Source of the DNA: Nitrospinaceae bacterium UBA7883
GTDB taxonomy: Bacteria > Nitrospinota_A > UBA7883
NCBI GenBank assembly: GCA_002500605.1
Contig: DLRR01000027.1
Coordinates: forward strand, 35,028 to 99,027
Direction of reading: 5' to 3'
DNA length: 64,000 bases
The notes beneath the pieces are model-generated. The model did not search any database, was not told the DNA's origin, and worked only from the letters and a program-made list of their open reading frames with translations. Numbering within the stretch: the stretch's first letter is position 1; each line of letters begins with the position of its first letter. Made by a program: the position numbers and the translations under genes. Shown in pieces: positions 1-8,703 of this stretch.

Positions 1-1641
1 TATTGTTGGGGTAGGGAATATTGCTTGATCATCTGTCTGGTTGTAGAAGGAAACATTACCTGAGACAACAGGTGTTCCAAGTGCCTTACACGCCTTGGTT
101 ATGCCCTCTATTGTTTCTATAAAACCCCACATTACATCAGCTCTTTCGGGGCTGCCAAAATTGAGGCAGTCAGTAATAGCTATAGGTTTAGCTCCTGAGC
201 AAGCCACATTGCGTGTTGCCTCTGCAACAGCTTGCATACCTCCGATATATGGATCAAGGTAGCAATACCTGCTATTGCAGTCCAAGCTCATTGCCACTGC
301 CATGTCCGTATTCTTTATTCTTATAACAGCCGCGTCTGAACCAGGCATAACTATTGTGTTTGACATCACTTGATGATCAAATTGCTTGTATACCCATTCT
401 CGAGAACAAAGATTGGGCGAGGAGACTAGTTTGAGTAATGTCTTTGTAAGATTCCTCGGTTCTGAAACCTTGTTTATATTGAATGATTGTCGTTCTGCCA
501 AGTTTTCTGGCTCACTATAAGTTCTTGTATATTTAGGTGCGGACTCTGAAAGTTCTGCGGCTGGTAGGTTAGCTACAATTTCACCATCATCTTTGATAGT
601 CACCATGCCACCGTTAGTAACCTTGCCTACTACTTCTGCATTAAGCTCCCATTTATCGAATATTTCTTTTACCGCACTTTCTGTTCCTTTCCTGCAAACA
701 AGCAGCATCCTTTCTTGAGATTCTGAAAGCATTACTTCATATGGGGTCATTCCTGTTTCACGCTTTGGTACTTTGCCCAAGTCCATTTCAATACCAGTAC
801 CAGCTCTTCCGGCCATTTCGATTGATGAGCTGGTTAGCCCTGCGGCACCCATATCTTGTATGCCTACAACATAGTCTGTCTTGAAAAGCTCCAGGCAAGC
901 CTCTAATAGGCGCTTTTCAGTAAATGGGTCCCCCACCTGCACAGTTGGTCTGCGCTCCTCGCTGTCTTCATCGAACTCCTCGCTTGCCATAGTTGCGCCA
1001 TGGATGCCATCACGCCCTGTTTTAGAGCCAACATACATCACTGGGTTGCCAATGCCTTCGGCCTTACCAAGGAATATACGGTCTTTCTTTACAAGTCCAA
1101 GGTTGAATACATTGACTAGGCAGTTACCATTAAAACTTGGATGAAAAAACATCTCTCCGCCTATGGTAGGAACTCCCATGCAGTTTCCATATCCAGCGAT
1201 CCCAGCGACTACTCCATCCAACAGGTACTTTGTTTTTGCGTGGTCCATCGAGCCAAATCGTAGTGAGTTAAGGGATGCCATTGGTCTCGCCCCCATGGTA
1301 AAGATATCGCGTAATATTCCACCAACGCCAGTTGCCGCTCCCTCATAAGGCTCTATATAAGAGGGGTGATTATGTGATTCCATTTTAAAGACTATGGCTA
1401 AGCCATTACCAATATCGACAACTCCAGCATTTTCACCAGGACCTTGAATTACTTGTGGACCTTCGGTAGGCAACTTGCTTAAGTGTTTGCGAGAGCTTTT
1501 GTAAGAGCAATGTTCACTCCACATGACAGAAAATATGCCTAGTTCGACAAGGTTGGGCTCCTTACCCAGTATCTCCTTGGCCAAATTGAACTCTTCCATG
1601 GTAAGGCCATGCTGTTCTATTAATTGCGTATCCAACATCAT
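1..1641 (-). CDS. purL: Phosphoribosylformylglycinamidine synthase II, 5' part (runs off window edge)
   Basis: Step 4 of de novo purine synthesis: ATP- and glutamine-dependent conversion of FGAR to FGAM in the cytosol. The minus-strand frame is open from the ATG at 1641 to the window edge, giving 547 codons of a family usually about 740 residues long (small PurL type), so roughly the last quarter is missing. The N-terminus shows the family signature [12 protein letters not shown] near residues 41-52, with the catalytic His of the SEHCSYK motif, followed by [13 protein letters not shown]. The visible end contains [16 protein letters not shown], matching the PurL substrate-binding region. A second ATG at 1638 is equally possible as start; a GGAG lies about 14 nt upstream of 1641. 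It is divergent from the nitrilase gene. Purine genes other than this are not in the window. Confidence 0.95.
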   Translation of the reverse strand, partial: MMLDTQLIEQHGLTMEEFNLAKEILGKEPNLVELGIFSVMWSEHCSYKSSRKHLSKLPTEGPQVIQGPGENAGVVDIGNGLAIVFKMESHNHPSYIEPYEGAATGVGGILRDIFTMGARPMASLNSLRFGSMDHAKTKYLLDGVVAGIAGYGNCMGVPTIGGEMFFHPSFNGNCLVNVFNLGLVKKDRIFLGKAEGIGNPVMYVGSKTGRDGIHGATMASEEFDEDSEERRPTVQVGDPFTEKRLLEACLELFKTDYVVGIQDMGAAGLTSSSIEMAGRAGTGIEMDLGKVPKRETGMTPYEVMLSESQERMLLVCRKGTESAVKEIFDKWELNAEVVGKVTNGGMVTIKDDGEIVANLPAAELSESAPKYTRTYSEPENLAERQSFNINKVSEPRNLTKTLLKLVSSPNLCSREWVYKQFDHQVMSNTIVMPGSDAAVIRIKNTDMAVAMSLDCNSRYCYLDPYIGGMQAVAEATRNVACSGAKPIAITDCLNFGSPERADVMWGFIETIEGITKACKALGTPVVSGNVSFYNQTDDQAIFPTPTI

Positions 1642-1905
1642 GACATTATAAACAACTCCAATTTCTCAGCAATGGCAAATGGTGTGTTTACCTGATTAAT
1701 TTGCTATTCTCTAATAATTGTACACTCTTATGCATGGCCGGTTGCTGATATAGCTCACAAACTACCAATCGCACGGAAATGACTCTATGTGGAAGCACTG
1801 TTTGTTGAGTTGATCAAAGATTGTGGAGTTTCTTCAATCCTTGTTATATGGCTACTTTGAGATGGCTTTATGATAAAATTAAAAGATCAATAGAGGATAG
1901 AAAAC

Positions 1906-2868
1906 ATGCTCGATGAGATAATACTAGGTGCAGTGCAGGCGTCTCCTGTTATTTTCAATAGGGAGGCATCTTGTGAAAAAGCGGTAAAGTTAATTCACAA
2001 AGCCGGTTCTTTAGGTGTGCGGCTTGCTGTTTTTGGAGAAACATGGCTCCCAGGGTATCCATGGTTTAATGTTGCGTGGGCTGAGCCAATGGGTCAGGAG
2101 GCTGCTATAGATTATCTTGCCTCAGGTGTCACAATTCCAGGTCCATGCACCGATTACCTTTGTCAGGCTGCTAAGGAATCATGCTGTGATGTAGTAATTG
2201 GTGTCGCTGAACTTGACTCAGTAAGTGTAGGTACAATATATGCTACGTGCCTTTTTATTAGTTCGGAAGGTAAAATACTTGGCAAACATAGGAAGATAAA
2301 ACCAACTGCCACGGAACGTATTATGTGGGGAGAGGGTGATGGAAAGTCAATTAACGTGTATCAACGACCGTATGGAAATTTGTCTGGCCTAAATTGCTGG
2401 GAAAATCAAATGGTTCTGCCAGCATATGCGCTTATGATGCAGGGGACGCAATTTCATGCTGCCATATGGCCAGGAGGAGAACCATTCACTAGGCAGACTT
2501 TTTTAACCCAAGCTCTTTGTTCACAAGCTTCCTGTTATGGAATTTTGGCATCAGGACTGATTCGTGAAGAGGATATACCTAAAAAATATCAGGCTATGCT
2601 ACCACTCCGTGCCGTCCCAAGAAGTGGAGACAGTTGCATAATCGGCCCCAACGGAGAAATATTAGCTGGTCCGCTTCATATGGAAGAGGGAATAATAACT
2701 GCTAAAGCCTCTCAAAATGCAATACGGTCTGCCAAAGCTTGGATGGATAATTGTGGTCATTATAGCAGACCAGATATTTTTGAATTTTATATGCACGGAA
2801 ATAAGATGGCGCCAGGGCAGCCGCGTATTTCTGTGGAAGATGAAACGAATGACGAACTTGCAGACTAA
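1906..2868 (+). CDS. Nitrilase family carbon-nitrogen hydrolase
   Basis: Likely hydrolyses an organic nitrile to the carboxylic acid and ammonia in the cytosol. All three catalytic residues of the superfamily are visible: Glu45 in FGETWLPGYPW, Lys130 in HRKIKPT and Cys164 in GLNCWENQM. The CWEN form of the nucleophile motif is that of true nitrilases (branch 1) and not of amidases or N-carbamoylases. Length, 320 residues, is normal. A good ribosome site (AGAGGAT, 9 nt upstream) supports the ATG. It stands alone: divergent from purL and convergent with the next gene. The physiological nitrile is unknown. Aliphatic, aryl and cyanide-detoxifying enzymes look alike at this level. Confidence 0.9.
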   Translation: MLDEIILGAVQASPVIFNREASCEKAVKLIHKAGSLGVRLAVFGETWLPGYPWFNVAWAEPMGQEAAIDYLASGVTIPGPCTDYLCQAAKESCCDVVIGVAELDSVSVGTIYATCLFISSEGKILGKHRKIKPTATERIMWGEGDGKSINVYQRPYGNLSGLNCWENQMVLPAYALMMQGTQFHAAIWPGGEPFTRQTFLTQALCSQASCYGILASGLIREEDIPKKYQAMLPLRAVPRSGDSCIIGPNGEILAGPLHMEEGIITAKASQNAIRSAKAWMDNCGHYSRPDIFEFYMHGNKMAPGQPRISVEDETNDELAD

Positions 2869-3040
2869 GAGCTTGCAATAACTCACCATTTCTAGCTTCT
2901 GGTTTGATCCTTTGGGTATGAACGACTACTTGTCAACACGGCATCCCAATATTGACCATTTTATAATTTTGCTGAACAAGATTGTAAAACTAGGGGTGTT
3001 TTTCTAAGAACCACTTACTGTACTTAAGAACGAGTTTGCA

Positions 3041-3070
3041 AAAAAAAAGCCGGGCTATTCAGCCCGACTT
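3041..3070 (-). terminator. Rho-independent terminator of the carboxymuconolactone-decarboxylase-like gene
   Basis: On the minus strand a stem GTCGGGCT / AGCCCGGC with loop GAAT is followed by an uninterrupted run of T (read from 3049 downwards). It lies 17 bases past the stop of the gene at 3088-3621 and is oriented to terminate it. The plus-strand reading ends in ACTTTTAT, so weak bidirectional action is possible. Confidence 0.85.
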
Positions 3071-3087
3071 TTATATTGCTATAATTT

Positions 3088-3621
3088 CTAGCGATCAATA
3101 CCACCATCAATGTTAGCACCACGAACAGCCATTGCTTCGAAGCCTGCTGCTTTTGCTTTTGCTTTGTCACCGGAGGCAGACAGCTCATTATGAAATGCAG
3201 ATGCACCTTCGATACATTTTAGGGCATAGTCAAACGCATAAGGAATACCAGCACCACGTGGCGAAAAACCACCTAAAATAACTCCAACTGTGGCAGCTTC
3301 GAAAACTTCTGGGATCGTAGCACCCTGTTCGCAAGCAGGAATGTTATGAACGATACACTTCGAAGACATTGTGCCTACTCCACCAGCCATGAACATCAAC
3401 TCTTTGACTTTCCCCGACAGGGCACCATCAGAGAAAACAGTTGAGTAATAGTTACCGAAACATACCCCAGCATCGGTGCTAACAGTATTGATAATCTTAA
3501 ACATGCGTGGATTGAATCCGGCCACAGCATCCATGTACTCATTGGCTTCGGCATCGCTCATGGAACCGCTAAGCTCTTTCATCTGCTTTCGGATATCAAG
3601 CATTTGTTGTACTTTGCTCAT
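3088..3621 (-). CDS. Carboxymuconolactone decarboxylase / AhpD-like protein
   Basis: A 177-residue, mostly helical protein resembling the CMD/AhpD fold. The diagnostic stretch is SSKCIVHNIPACEQGAT followed by IPEVFEAATVGVILGG, which matches the family's Cys-(x)n-His ... GAT-x-x-E layout. The redox CxxC of true AhpD is reduced to a single Cys here (SSKC), and the His sits one residue closer to the Cys than usual, so disulfide reductase activity is doubtful and function cannot be assigned. I chose the ATG at 3621 over an upstream in-frame ATG at 3654 because AAAGGGG lies 6 nt before it. The gene is monocistronic, with its own terminator. Confidence 0.7.
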   Translation of the reverse strand: MSKVQQMLDIRKQMKELSGSMSDAEANEYMDAVAGFNPRMFKIINTVSTDAGVCFGNYYSTVFSDGALSGKVKELMFMAGGVGTMSSKCIVHNIPACEQGATIPEVFEAATVGVILGGFSPRGAGIPYAFDYALKCIEGASAFHNELSASGDKAKAKAAGFEAMAVRGANIDGGIDR

Positions 3622-4101
3622 AAACATCCCCTTTAAGAATTTCATTATAGACATATAGTTTTACCCCGAAATACCGGCGCAGAAGACCACAGTTTACACA
3701 ATCTCGATCCACCCGCCTGTTTTGACACCACTCTCAGCGTCTATAAACAAAAACCAAGTCCATTGTAAACTCAGTATTCGCTCGCTCAAAATCGAACAAT
3801 CAAAAAAAGCTAACCGATCTCCACCACCATAAACATGGGGTCATTTAAGATCTTCAATTTAACGTACTGAAGTTTATCCAACCAAAAGTGAAATGTCAAA
3901 TGTATTCCATAGAAAAGTAAAGAATTAGACAGGTTTAGTGTCTAATGTAGCGTAGAATAATTATGGTATTTTCGAATGGCTAGGTTTTTTACATAAATGG
4001 AATGTTTGTGTGAGTAAACTTGTATATAATATGGAGCAAACAAGGGTTTTCGGTGCTAGATTTCCACTGCGTTATGTGGTTAAATGCCCAGTCCGCTGGA
4101 T
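3622..4101. other. Intergenic region upstream of tRNA-Gln, no gene seen
   Basis: About 480 bases between the CMD-like gene (minus) and tRNA-Gln (plus). It is AT-rich and holds no convincing open frame. A TATAAT box at 4025-4030, preceded by TG at 4021-4022, is a candidate -10 element for tRNA-Gln and prs. No good -35 match is visible at the usual spacing. Confidence 0.5.
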
Positions 4102-4176
4102 TGGGGCGTCGTCAAGTGGTAAGACACGGGTCTTTGGAATCCGCATCCGCAGGTTCGAATCCTGCCGCCCCAGCCA
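4102..4176 (+). tRNA. tRNA-Gln (anticodon TTG)
   Basis: Acceptor stem TGGGGCG (4102-4108) pairs with CGCCCCA (4166-4172). The anticodon arm is CGGGT-CTTTGGA-ATCCG with TTG at the anticodon position, and the T arm contains GGTTCGAATCC. CCA is encoded at 4174-4176. prs starts 51 bases downstream on the same strand and may be cotranscribed. Confidence 0.96.
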
Positions 4177-4227
4177 CTTTTATCTGGTTAGAAAATAAGT
4201 GTATTTGTGGATATATCAGGAGATGGA

Positions 4228-5184
4228 ATGAAGTCTAACAATAATGGACGGCTGGTAGTTATCAGTGGGCGAAGTAATCTTTTTTTAGCCGAGGAAATAA
4301 GCAAATATATAAACGTTAGCCTGTGCGAGCGGGAACTCACCAATTTTTCAGATGGTGAGATTTTCGTACAAATCAAAGAGAATGTACGAGGATCTGATGT
4401 TTTTGTTGTCCAGCCTACTTCGTCAAACGTTAATGATAGCCTGATGGAACTACTAATAATGATAGATGCTATCAAGCGGGCATCAGCGAAACGGATTACT
4501 GCTGTTATACCATACTTTGGGTATGCAAGACAGGATCGCAAGGTTTCCTCTAGGACTCCTATAACTGCTAAGCTTGTGGCAGATTTAATTACTGCAAGTG
4601 GAACCGACAGGGTCTTATCGATGGATTTGCACGCTGGTCAGATCCAAGGTTTCTTTGGTTTGCCTGTGGACCATCTATATGCTGCACCAATATTCGTTGA
4701 CTACATAAAATCTAGGAAACATGAAAATTTGGTTGTTTTTTCTCCAGATGCAGGTGGGGTTGAGCGAGCCAGATCTTACGCCAAAGCCCTTGGCGTTGGA
4801 CTTGGAATAATAGATAAAAGGCGCGAAGGGAAAAATATAGCCCAAGCCACGCATATTATTGGTGAGGTCAAGGGACTTGATGTCCTAATTGTAGACGATA
4901 TGGTAGACACGGCAGGAACCTTAACAGAGTCTGTAAAAGCATTGCTAAACGCAGGTGCAAACTCCGTTTCTGCATGTTGTACTCACCCGGTTCTTTCAGG
5001 GCCGGCTATAGATCGTATCTACAAGTCCGATCTTAAGGAACTGATAACAACTAATTCGATTGACATTCGGGAAAAAGCTTCACAATGCCCGAAGATTACT
5101 GTACTTTCGGTGTCCAAGTTGTTAAGTAATGCGATAGAACGAATTCATGCTGAAACTTCGGTAAGTTCGTTATTTGAATATTAG
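4228..5184 (+). CDS. prs: Ribose-phosphate pyrophosphokinase
   Basis: Makes PRPP from ribose 5-phosphate and ATP, feeding purine, pyrimidine, histidine and tryptophan synthesis. Recognisable blocks are the N-terminal SGRSNLFLAEEI, the ATP-binding region YFGYARQDRK, SMDLHAGQIQGFF, and the PRPP loop VDDMVDTAGTL. The 318-residue length fits the family. The ATG at 4228 has an excellent AGGAG 6 nt upstream; a frame extension to 4207 lacks such a site. It is followed by rplY and pth, a common bacterial arrangement, probably one operon. Confidence 0.96.
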   Translation: MKSNNNGRLVVISGRSNLFLAEEISKYINVSLCERELTNFSDGEIFVQIKENVRGSDVFVVQPTSSNVNDSLMELLIMIDAIKRASAKRITAVIPYFGYARQDRKVSSRTPITAKLVADLITASGTDRVLSMDLHAGQIQGFFGLPVDHLYAAPIFVDYIKSRKHENLVVFSPDAGGVERARSYAKALGVGLGIIDKRREGKNIAQATHIIGEVKGLDVLIVDDMVDTAGTLTESVKALLNAGANSVSACCTHPVLSGPAIDRIYKSDLKELITTNSIDIREKASQCPKITVLSVSKLLSNAIERIHAETSVSSLFEY

Positions 5185-5228
5185 ATAAAAAATGTAGACT
5201 TGAATATAAATTTTATGAAAGCAGTAAG

Positions 5229-5906
5229 ATGAGCGAGATAATATTAACTGGAAAGATAAGGGAACCTGGTCGGAAAGGGCCTGCACGCAAACTTCGCAGA
5301 AATGGATTGGTTCCTGGAATAATTTATGGTCGAGGAGACCAAGTTGCCGTGTCAGTTGACTCTAAACAAATTATTAAGATCATGGATGTAAAAGGTGGTG
5401 TGAATAATATCTTAAACTCTAAGATTGATGGCGACTCTAAGGAACGTAAAGTCATGATAAAGGATATCTCAGTCCATCCAATGACAGACCAAATTTTACA
5501 CATTGACTTTATAGAAATTGATAGCTCCAAACCAATCAAGACAAAGGTAAAGTTAGAATTCATTGGAGTTCCAAAAGGCGTTAAAGAGCAGGGTGGCCAA
5601 CTGAATGTAAATATCAAAGCTGTTAGGGTAGAAGCTTTGCCTGGTGATGTGCCTTCCGCAATAGCACTGCCAGTGGACGATATTGAGCTCGGGCAGGTTG
5701 TTCGTATCAGCGATCTTAAAGTGGAAGACAAATTAAAGATTATTGAAAAACCTGAAGCTACCATTTTGTCGGTTTCAGTGCCGAAGGTTGAGGAAATAGA
5801 GCCAGAGACAGAGGAGGCTGGCGAAGAGTTAGAAGACACGAAGTCAGAAGATACAAAACCAGAGGATACAAAAACTCCAAATAACGAACCTTCTTCCGAA
5901 GGATAG
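5229..5906 (+). CDS. rplY: 50S ribosomal protein L25 (Ctc/TL5 long form)
   Basis: Binds 5S rRNA in the large ribosomal subunit. The N-terminal L25 domain (about residues 4-93: GPARKLRRNGLVPGIIYG, then HPMTDQILHIDFIEI) is followed by the C-terminal TL5/Ctc beta domain (about 100-185). With 225 residues it is the two-domain form, unlike the short 94-residue E. coli L25. The last 40 residues are acidic and contain three near-identical EDTK(S/P/T) units. It lies between prs and pth. Confidence 0.95.
   Translation: MSEIILTGKIREPGRKGPARKLRRNGLVPGIIYGRGDQVAVSVDSKQIIKIMDVKGGVNNILNSKIDGDSKERKVMIKDISVHPMTDQILHIDFIEIDSSKPIKTKVKLEFIGVPKGVKEQGGQLNVNIKAVRVEALPGDVPSAIALPVDDIELGQVVRISDLKVEDKLKIIEKPEATILSVSVPKVEEIEPETEEAGEELEDTKSEDTKPEDTKTPNNEPSSEG
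5832..5876 (+). repeat. Three tandem 15-bp units in the rplY tail
   Basis: Codons 202-216 of rplY read EDTKS-EDTKP-EDTKT, three imperfect 15-bp units with synonymous differences (GACACGAAG, GATACAAAA, GATACAAAA). They encode part of the disordered acidic C-terminal tail. Such units can change copy number between strains without frame loss. Confidence 0.8.
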
Positions 5907-5949
5907 TATATGGAGGCAAAATTATTCGTTTGATTTTCTGGATTGCAAG

Positions 5950-6483
5950 TTGAAGCTAATTGTGGGCCTTGGTAATCCCGGTAAGGAATATTTGTATACT
6001 CGACACAATGTTGGGTTCATGGCTTTAGATTATTACCTGAATGATCTGAATGAGTTAACCCACCAGGAACTGTTTGGCTATCTATTTGCGTCACTTAATT
6101 TAAATGATGAGGAAATAGTCTTTATAAAGCCGTACACTTTCATGAACAATAGCGGCAAGCCTATTTCAAAAGCTTTGGAAGAGTTTGGGGTTTCTCATCA
6201 AAACATTCTGATTATCCACGATGACATTGGAATACCTCTAGGAGTTGCAGAATATAACGTTGGCGGTAGCCATGGTGGCCATAATGGTTATAAATCAGTA
6301 GTATTAAATTTGGGAACTACTAATTTAAAACGAATACAAATTGGAATAGGACGACCGCCTGAGGGTACTTCTACAGTTGATTTTGTGTTAGGGGAAGTTA
6401 CAGAGGATGAACAAAGTCATATTGAGGGAGCCTTAAGTCAAGCTTCCGCGCTAATAAGAGAAAAGTTTCTAAAAGGCAAATAG
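5950..6483 (+). CDS. pth: Peptidyl-tRNA hydrolase
   Basis: Releases peptides from peptidyl-tRNA that drops off the ribosome. The opening MKLIVGLGNPGKEYLYTRHN contains the substrate Asn and the catalytic His of the TRHN motif. FIKPYTFMNNSG and IIHDDIG (catalytic Asp) follow in order. The 177-residue length is slightly short but complete. The start is TTG; no in-frame ATG exists upstream after the previous stop, and the family N-terminus begins exactly here. The prs-rplY-pth order supports the call. Confidence 0.95.
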   Translation: MKLIVGLGNPGKEYLYTRHNVGFMALDYYLNDLNELTHQELFGYLFASLNLNDEEIVFIKPYTFMNNSGKPISKALEEFGVSHQNILIIHDDIGIPLGVAEYNVGGSHGGHNGYKSVVLNLGTTNLKRIQIGIGRPPEGTSTVDFVLGEVTEDEQSHIEGALSQASALIREKFLKGK

Positions 6484-6534
6484 CCAAAACTTATCCTTAT
6501 AAACATACAAAACAGTTAATCGAAAGGGAATAAC

Positions 6535-8517
6535 ATGCTTACATTGGTTTTCCTAAGTCCTATTATTGGTATTGTCGGCTTGGGAGTGGCATTTGTGCTG
6601 TTTTCTGGAATCATGAAACAGTCTCCGGGAAATGAACGTATGATAGAAATATCACAAATGATTCACGAAGGTGCCATGACTTTTCTCAAACGTGAATACA
6701 CAATACTTGCAGGGTTTGTGGCGATTGTGTTTGCTATGTTGTCTGTTGTTATCAGTTTTAATACAGGTATAGCTTTTATAGTTGGAGCTACTTTGTCAAT
6801 GTTAGCCGGCTTCATTGGAATGAAAGGTGCTACCAGAGCCAATGTCAGGACCTCAGCCGCCGCCAATCAAAGTGGTCAGCAAGCTGCGCTACAAATGGCA
6901 TTTTCCGGTGGTTCTATCATGGGGTTGACTGTGGCCAGCATGGGCCTTATTGGAGTTTGTATATTTTTTATTACATTTGATGTTGTGGCTACAGCTGGTA
7001 ACGTTGCCGACTTGGCCGGTTTTGCTATGGGAGCATCTTCTATAGCTTTATTTGCTCGTGTGGGCGGTGGTATATACACAAAATCGGCTGATGTAGGTTC
7101 TGATCTCGTTGGTAAAGTAGAAGCTGGTATTCCAGAAGATGATCCAAGAAACCCTGGCGTCATTGCCGATAACGTAGGCGACTGTGTTGGTGATACTGCT
7201 GGCCTTGGGGCAGATATATTCGAGTCGTATGTTGGATCAGTAATTGCCACCATTACCATCGGTGCAGCAATGGTTGATCAAGAAAGTTATATGAGTTTGC
7301 CAATCGTGGTAATTGCAATTGGTCTTGTGGCATCAATACTTGGAATTTCTTCCATGAAGCTTATGAAAGGTTTTGAGCCAGAATCGGTGCTTAGGTATAC
7401 GGCCTTCGTTGCAGCTGCCTTTATGCTAGCAGGATCATATTATTACATTACGCATTTTGGAATGCCATGGACTGTGTGGGGTGCGCTAGCTACTGGTTGT
7501 TTTGCCGGTATAGCCATTGGTCTTTTAACCGAATATTACACCGGCATGTTTGGTCCAGTTAAAAAGCTTGCTGCAACCACTGCTACAGGTACGGCAACAC
7601 TGATTATAGGTGGATTCTCCTTAGCCTTAGAGTCCGTTGCCCCTCCTGTGATTGTAATTGCAATAGCCACCTATTTGGCAAACGATTTTGCAGGACTGTA
7701 CGGTATTGGTTTAGCTGCAGTAGGTATGTTGGCTACCGTGGGCATTACCATGTCGGTGGATGCATATGGCCCTATTGCCGACAATGCTGGTGGTATTGCT
7801 GAAATGGCTGAGCTAGGGCCAGAAACAAGAGCAATTACCGATGGTTTGGATGCCATCGGAAACACCACAGCGGCCATAGGCAAGGGTTTTGCCATTGGTT
7901 CAGCAGCTATGACAGCCTTGGCGTTGTTCTCAGCATACACTCAGGCCGTTGGTCTTGAAAGCATTAACCTCGTTTCTGCTGAAGTTGTCATCGGACTATT
8001 TATTGGTGGAGCTGTAACATTTGCCATAGCTGCCATGACCATGACGTCTGTTGGTAAGGCTGCAATGCAGATGGTAGAGGAGATCCGGCGCCAATTCCGT
8101 GAGATTGAAGGTCTTATGGAAGGAAAAGCGAAACCTGATCCTTCAACTTGTGTAGATATCGCAACTAAGGCTTCATTAAGTGAAATGATAATGCCAGGAG
8201 TAACGGCAGTGTTGGCTCCCTTGGTTGTAGGCCTTCTTTTGGGTGCTGAGGCACTAGGTGGTATGCTAGCTGGAGCAACTGTGTGCGGAGTTATGCTTGC
8301 TCTTCTGATGGCCAACGGAGGCGGTGCATGGGATAATGCAAAAAAATATATCGAGTCTGGTGCTCATGGGGGGAAGGGCTCAGAAGCCCACAAGGCAGCA
8401 GTTGTAGGTGATACTGTGGGCGACCCTTTTAAGGATACATCTGGTCCAGCTATGAATATTTTAATCAAATTAATGTCAATTATAAGCTTGGTTATAGCAC
8501 CGTTATTAATTGTATAA
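6535..8517 (+). CDS. hppA: Membrane-bound pyrophosphatase, K+-dependent type (ion pump)
   Basis: Integral membrane enzyme that couples PPi hydrolysis to outward pumping of H+ or Na+. The PPi/Mg site [18 protein letters not shown] with [11 protein letters not shown] is intact near residues 184-220, as is the C-terminal [14 protein letters not shown]. Residue 446 in [10 protein letters not shown] is Ala where K+-independent proton pumps carry Lys, so I infer the K+-dependent subfamily. That subfamily includes Na+ pumps, and I cannot settle the ion from sequence by eye. It is 660 residues with about 16 membrane segments. An AAGGGA site precedes the ATG. In this genome it could salvage PPi energy from sulfate activation by Sat. 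Confidence 0.95.
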   Translation: MLTLVFLSPIIGIVGLGVAFVLFSGIMKQSPGNERMIEISQMIHEGAMTFLKREYTILAGFVAIVFAMLSVVISFNTGIAFIVGATLSMLAGFIGMKGATRANVRTSAAANQSGQQAALQMAFSGGSIMGLTVASMGLIGVCIFFITFDVVATAGNVADLAGFAMGASSIALFARVGGGIYTKSADVGSDLVGKVEAGIPEDDPRNPGVIADNVGDCVGDTAGLGADIFESYVGSVIATITIGAAMVDQESYMSLPIVVIAIGLVASILGISSMKLMKGFEPESVLRYTAFVAAAFMLAGSYYYITHFGMPWTVWGALATGCFAGIAIGLLTEYYTGMFGPVKKLAATTATGTATLIIGGFSLALESVAPPVIVIAIATYLANDFAGLYGIGLAAVGMLATVGITMSVDAYGPIADNAGGIAEMAELGPETRAITDGLDAIGNTTAAIGKGFAIGSAAMTALALFSAYTQAVGLESINLVSAEVVIGLFIGGAVTFAIAAMTMTSVGKAAMQMVEEIRRQFREIEGLMEGKAKPDPSTCVDIATKASLSEMIMPGVTAVLAPLVVGLLLGAEALGGMLAGATVCGVMLALLMANGGGAWDNAKKYIESGAHGGKGSEAHKAAVVGDTVGDPFKDTSGPAMNILIKLMSIISLVIAPLLIV

Positions 8518-8703
8518 GAGGGTGTTAAACAATATAGTTAGGTGTTTATCAAAATGGCCATATTAGTTACTGAGGGTTAGTTGTAACCAAGGTCAAATAA
8601 ACCGATGACGTGATTATTATGTTCAATGAGGCAGTCAATTAGAATACTTGTATTAATGCATTAAAATAGGTTGTAGCTTTGACTAATGGTTTATTGTATT
8701 AAA

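Noticed and set aside
4010..4238. Plus-strand open frames across tRNA-Gln
   Set aside because: They run through the tRNA (RIRRFESCRP-type peptide) and have no ribosome site or homology.
7941..8315. Minus-strand frames inside hppA
   Set aside because: Antisense to an intact conserved gene; composition mirrors the coding strand.
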